Assembly (NCBI GenBank): GCA_902362875.1
Contig: CABIYF010000030.1
Coordinates: forward strand, 1 to 35,938
Reading direction: 5' to 3'
Source: Eubacteriaceae bacterium
Lineage (GTDB): Bacteria > Bacillota > Clostridia > Lachnospirales > Lachnospiraceae
DNA: 35,938 bases
The notes under the pieces are model-generated. The model made no database searches. It was not told the DNA's origin and saw nothing but the letters and a program-made list of their open reading frames with translations. Shown here one piece after another: positions 32,612 to 35,938 of this stretch. A program made the position numbers and the translations under genes. Position 1 is the stretch's first letter; every line of letters starts with the position of its first letter.

Positions 32612-34327
32612 TTACAAATTAGCCTTGATTAACTGACGAAGTTCTTCAAAATCAATTGGTTTGTTGATATGTGCGTTCATTCCAATTTCTAAAGAATGCC
32701 GCTGGTCTTCTACAAATGCATTTGCAGACATGGCAAAGATTAAAATGTCGTGATCCGTTCTAGGAAGATCACGGATCGCTTTTGTAGCTTCCCATCCATC
32801 CATGTTTGGCATCTGGATATCCATTAATATAACATCATAATATCCTGGAATACTATGATCAAACATTTCCAATGCCTTGGCTCCATCTGGCGCATGATCC
32901 ACAATCGCACCATCAAGTTCTAACAGTTCAATGGCAATTTCGGCATTGATATCGTTATCTTCAGCCAATAGAATATGCAGTCCTTCCATTGTAAAATCTT
33001 GTTCGGAAGATGTTTGATCTTCCAGATAAGAAGTCTGGCTGGCTGTGGATGCAGAATTCTTTAAATCATCGATGTTTTCCTGAGCAACTGGAAGTGAAAC
33101 ATAGACAACAAACTCAGATCCTTTGCCTTCTTCACTCTCTACAAGAATCTCACCATGCATTAATTTAATGATATTATCGGCAATTGCCATTCCAAGTCCG
33201 CTACCGCCATAGTTATGTGCGGTAGATGCATCTTCCTGCTCAAATGGAAGAAAGATCTTATCAAGGAAACCTGCTTTCATTCCCTTTCCAGTATCTTTTA
33301 CACGAAGCATAAGATGTGCTTTGTCATCGATAATTCCCATCTGTCGGAAAGTTACGGTAATCTCACCATGTTCCGGTGTGAATTTTAATGCATTGGAAAT
33401 AAAGTTGATGATAACCTGACTCAAACGCATCTCGTCACCGATCACGTAAGGTGTATCAATATTCTGTAATTGCAGTGTCCATAAAATCCCTTTCTCTTTG
33501 GCGGATCCACTGAACATGTTATCAATTTTTGCAGCCATTGCAGTCAGATCAAACGGTACTTCTTCTAATTTCATTTTTCCGCTTTCAATTCGGGACATAT
33601 CAAGAATATCATTGATCAGTGTCAGTAAGAACATTGAAAGATTTTCTGTTTTGCCAAGGTACTGGCTGACGAGTGTTGAATCATCGATATGTTTCTGGGC
33701 AAGATTCAACATACCAAGAATACCATTCATAGGAGTTCTGATTTCATGAGACATTCTGGATAAAAAGTCTGTTTTGGCAAGGCTTTCTTTCTGAACTTGA
33801 TCAAGCTGTTCGTATAAGGTTTCACGAAGCTGGTATTCGTTCGTGATATCTGTAAATACCAGTAAATAGATGTCCTTATCAGCCGGAGCAGATAAAGAAA
33901 GTTTTCCGCGATAAGGCTGCTCGGAACCTAATTTGTGAAAATTAATCTCCTGCTCAAGAGTATCCGTCTGGTTCCATGTTGTCAGTTCTTTTCGGATCTT
34001 TCTTGCATCATACGGACTTACCAGTGCAGAAAGCATTTCAATATCAGAATATACACTCTCTGGATTCAGTCCGGTAACAGTGTATAAATTAGAACTGATA
34101 TATAAGATCTTAAGATCAGATTGTCTGATACATAGATAAACATGGGAAGTTTCGTCTTCAAAAGACTGATAAAAATTTCGTTCATCTTCGACAGTCTGTT
34201 CAATCTGCCGGATGGTTCTTTGCTGTTTTTGATACAATCCAAAAAGTATAACAATAAGAATCATCATACCAAATAAAATTAGAAAAAAGATTTGATTATC
34301 AGCGACATAGTTGAATAATATTTGCAT
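32612..34327 (-). CDS. Hybrid sensor histidine kinase with receiver domain
   Basis: A 571-residue protein. One membrane helix (about 11-31) anchors it with almost no outside domain. A PAS-like domain follows (about 60-165). The HisKA helix has the phospho-acceptor His194 (SHEIRTPMNG). The ATPase domain has the N box NFISNALKFT (308-317), DTGKGM (345-350) and GGSGLGMAIA. After a Ser/Thr-rich linker comes a receiver domain: acidic LAEDND (454-459), phospho-acceptor Asp503 (LMDIQMPNMDG) and Lys556 (INKPID). There is no output domain and no response regulator in the window, so the signal must pass through a phosphotransfer protein elsewhere or end at Asp503. First gene of the six-gene operon, 22 bp before the surface-protein gene. 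Confidence 0.92.
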   Translation of the reverse strand: MQILFNYVADNQIFFLILFGMMILIVILFGLYQKQQRTIRQIEQTVEDERNFYQSFEDETSHVYLCIRQSDLKILYISSNLYTVTGLNPESVYSDIEMLSALVSPYDARKIRKELTTWNQTDTLEQEINFHKLGSEQPYRGKLSLSAPADKDIYLLVFTDITNEYQLRETLYEQLDQVQKESLAKTDFLSRMSHEIRTPMNGILGMLNLAQKHIDDSTLVSQYLGKTENLSMFLLTLINDILDMSRIESGKMKLEEVPFDLTAMAAKIDNMFSGSAKEKGILWTLQLQNIDTPYVIGDEMRLSQVIINFISNALKFTPEHGEITVTFRQMGIIDDKAHLMLRVKDTGKGMKAGFLDKIFLPFEQEDASTAHNYGGSGLGMAIADNIIKLMHGEILVESEEGKGSEFVVYVSLPVAQENIDDLKNSASTASQTSYLEDQTSSEQDFTMEGLHILLAEDNDINAEIAIELLELDGAIVDHAPDGAKALEMFDHSIPGYYDVILMDIQMPNMDGWEATKAIRDLPRTDHDILIFAMSANAFVEDQRHSLEIGMNAHINKPIDFEELRQLIKANL

Positions 34328-34366
34328 TCTTTATACTCCATAAGTTGTTTCCAATAGTTATCTTTT

Positions 34367-34395
34367 ATTATATCAGTTTTCAGAAAATTTGGAAA
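34367..34395 (-). promoter_or_regulatory. Promoter of the kinase-to-AAA six-gene operon
   Basis: On the minus strand, -35 TTTCCA (34390-34395), 17-bp spacer, and extended -10 TGA-TATAAT (TATAAT complement 34367-34372). No other convincing promoter is seen down to 21620, and no terminator is seen within the cluster. Confidence 0.65.
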
Positions 34396-34422
34396 GATAT
34401 ACTTCTACGGTTCATGATCAAT

Positions 34423-35763
34423 TCAGACAGTGATTTCCTTTTTTATATTCTTAAAATAATAGAGTGCAGTGACGCATATGATCACAGATAACAGTGATCC
34501 ACATGGTGCTGCAAATCCCATTGGATAAAGTGTGTCAGCAAAGTATTTTGAAGCCAGAAAAGCACCTGGAATACGAATCAGTATGATAGACAATACATTA
34601 TGTAAAAAGGAAATTCCTGATTTGCCATAGGCACAGAAATATCCGCTGAAACTAAAATGAATTCCTGCGATCATACAATCCCAGATATAACTTCTGATAT
34701 ACTGGCTGCCCATCTTGATAACGATCGGATCGTTTGTGAAGATACCGACAACTGGATTGGAGACAAACTGCATACAGACAGCGACAACCAGTCCAAAACT
34801 TACCGCGATCATCGTTGCGTATTGCAGTGTTTTATAAGCTCTGTCATCTTTTCCAGCTCCGATATTTTGTGCAGAGATCGCTGATACACAAGATAACATG
34901 GAGGATGGAACAAGGAAGACGAAACTAATGACCTTCTCAACAATTCCAACAGCAGCTGCATCATTTAACCCTCTCTGGTTCGCAATGATCGTTATGATAA
35001 TAAAGGATATCTGGATAAATCCATCCTGAAGTGAGACAGGAACACCAATCTGTAAAATGTTCTTTAAGGTACGTGCCTGTGGCTTTAAATCTTCTTTTTG
35101 AATGGAAATTCCTGTATCCTTTTTAAATACTGCAAATAATGCAATGATCACACTGATCGTCTGTGCCAGTGTTGTTCCAAGCGCTGCACCAGAAGCACCA
35201 AGATGAAATACTCCAATAAATATGTAATCCAGAATAATATTAAAGAAACATGCGATTGCGATAAAATACATCGGACTTTTGGAATCACCGAGTCCTCGGA
35301 AAATAGAACTTATGATATTGTATGCAGTGATCAGTGGAATTCCCGCAAAACAGATCATTAAATAGGCACTGGTTCCATGAACTGCTTGTTCAGGTGTTGA
35401 CATAACATAGACGATAGGATTTACCAGAAACAATAAAATCGCTGTTAAAATAACTGAAATTCCTAAAAATAAAGTGATCGTATTTCCAATGATCTTTGAG
35501 GTTTCCTTCTTTTGCTTTGCACCAACAGATTTGCCGATCATAACCGTTGTTCCCATTGCGATTCCAACGATCATAACCGTTATCATATGCATCACCTGGC
35601 TTCCGATTGAGACAGCGGTTGTGCCTGCGACAGAATCAAACTGTCCAATGATAAATAAATCAGCCATTCCGTATAATGTCTGTAAAAAATATGATAAAAA
35701 ATAAGGAAGTGCAAATCTAAAAATATTTCCCCCAATACTCCCTTTGGTTAAGTCTCGTTCCAT
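34423..35763 (-). CDS. MATE-family multidrug/cation antiporter
   Basis: A 446-residue inner-membrane protein with about 12 helices in two homologous halves, the usual MATE length. The N-terminal half has the family stretch YFLQTLYGMADLFIIGQF followed by AVSIGSQ, and FRGLGDSK ends the first half. MATE proteins export drugs or metabolites using Na+ or H+ gradients; the substrate cannot be predicted. AGGAG lies upstream of the ATG at 35763. No hairpin separates it from the kinase operon, so read-through is possible, although that operon has its own promoter in the gap. Confidence 0.93.
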   Translation of the reverse strand: MERDLTKGSIGGNIFRFALPYFLSYFLQTLYGMADLFIIGQFDSVAGTTAVSIGSQVMHMITVMIVGIAMGTTVMIGKSVGAKQKKETSKIIGNTITLFLGISVILTAILLFLVNPIVYVMSTPEQAVHGTSAYLMICFAGIPLITAYNIISSIFRGLGDSKSPMYFIAIACFFNIILDYIFIGVFHLGASGAALGTTLAQTISVIIALFAVFKKDTGISIQKEDLKPQARTLKNILQIGVPVSLQDGFIQISFIIITIIANQRGLNDAAAVGIVEKVISFVFLVPSSMLSCVSAISAQNIGAGKDDRAYKTLQYATMIAVSFGLVVAVCMQFVSNPVVGIFTNDPIVIKMGSQYIRSYIWDCMIAGIHFSFSGYFCAYGKSGISFLHNVLSIILIRIPGAFLASKYFADTLYPMGFAAPCGSLLSVIICVTALYYFKNIKKEITV

Positions 35764-35892
35764 AAAAAATCTCCTGTTTTATTTATTTGATTGTTCTATA
35801 TTACCATAAATCGACAAAAATAAAAAGCACCCGGTTTCCGTTGTATGAACTGCTACCCGTCAAGTAGACAATAGAAAAAATAAAAAATATTT
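35764..35892. other. Noncoding right-edge segment, possible insertion-sequence end
   Basis: No gene is seen. It holds the upstream region of the MATE gene and a segment (about 35827-35874) that on the minus strand reads TTGTCTACTTGACGGGTAGC. I associate similar strings with ends of IS3-like elements in Clostridia, but this rests on memory and no transposase is present. Confidence 0.3.
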
Positions 35893-35925
35893 CTGCCATC
35901 AGTTTTGAATCTGGTGGCAGTTTTT
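35893..35925. terminator. Terminator at the right edge
   Basis: CTGCCATCAG (35893-35902) pairs with CTGGTGGCAG (35911-35920) with one G-U, followed by five T. A-runs before it allow it to work leftward too, perhaps for a gene beyond the right edge. Confidence 0.7.
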
Positions 35926-35938
35926 ATGCCGCCAACAT

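Noticed and set aside
1..35938. CRISPR array, tRNA or rRNA genes
   Set aside because: No regularly spaced direct repeats and no cloverleaf or rRNA-like sequence were seen; the repeats in the BspA gene are protein-level.

Overview
The window looks like chromosome of a low-GC anaerobic Firmicute, most likely a gut Lachnospiraceae (Anaerostipes/Roseburia/Blautia type). The grounds are strong AGGAGG ribosome sites, AT-rich codon use, a T-box on thrS, a FeoA-FeoB fusion, a DUF4080 radical SAM protein, a BspA-like leucine-rich surface protein and RCC1/FN3 secreted proteins. Anaerostipes hadrus is only a guess. No tRNA, rRNA, CRISPR array or intact transposase was seen.

Left third (1-11,050): a secreted RCC1-repeat/fibronectin protein converges on a stand-alone tyrosine recombinase across a shared bidirectional terminator. 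A rightward series follows: an Nramp Mn/Fe importer behind a promoter with a perfect inverted repeat, a nitrilase-family amidohydrolase, an OLD-family ATPase/TOPRIM nuclease with an unusual cysteine cluster, a cobalamin-type radical SAM protein (DUF4080), a membrane-anchored metallophosphoesterase and 3-methyladenine DNA glycosylase I. The series ends at a hairpin terminator.

Middle (11,050-21,600): a secreted GH73-like glucosaminidase; thrS under a T-box with a readable ACC (Thr) specifier; a Phd/PIN toxin-antitoxin pair transcribed leftward from a promoter flanked by a 12-bp inverted repeat; a copper-response operon (csoR-copA) whose CsoR-like operator fills the promoter spacer; and a fused feoA-feoB. 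copA carries its CopZ-like metallochaperone as an in-frame C-terminal domain, and a consensus Shine-Dalgarno plus ATG sits exactly at the start of that domain, so a free chaperone could be made from the same message. A 51-codon membrane-protein gene lies between feoB and the next operon.

Right third (21,600-35,763, all leftward): one promoter (extended -10) precedes six tightly packed genes: hybrid histidine kinase, 1664-residue BspA-like surface protein, MoxR ATPase, DUF58 protein, polytopic transglutaminase-like protein, and a Lon-type AAA+ ATPase without protease domain. The surface-protein gene overlaps moxR by ATGA. The transglutaminase-like protein has Ala where the catalytic Cys belongs, and the Lon-like ATPase has Asn for the Walker B Asp. 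This cluster is the best candidate for an undescribed system, possibly envelope sensing or assembly of the large surface protein. A MATE exporter lies upstream of it. The right edge is noncoding, with a terminator and a possible insertion-sequence end.
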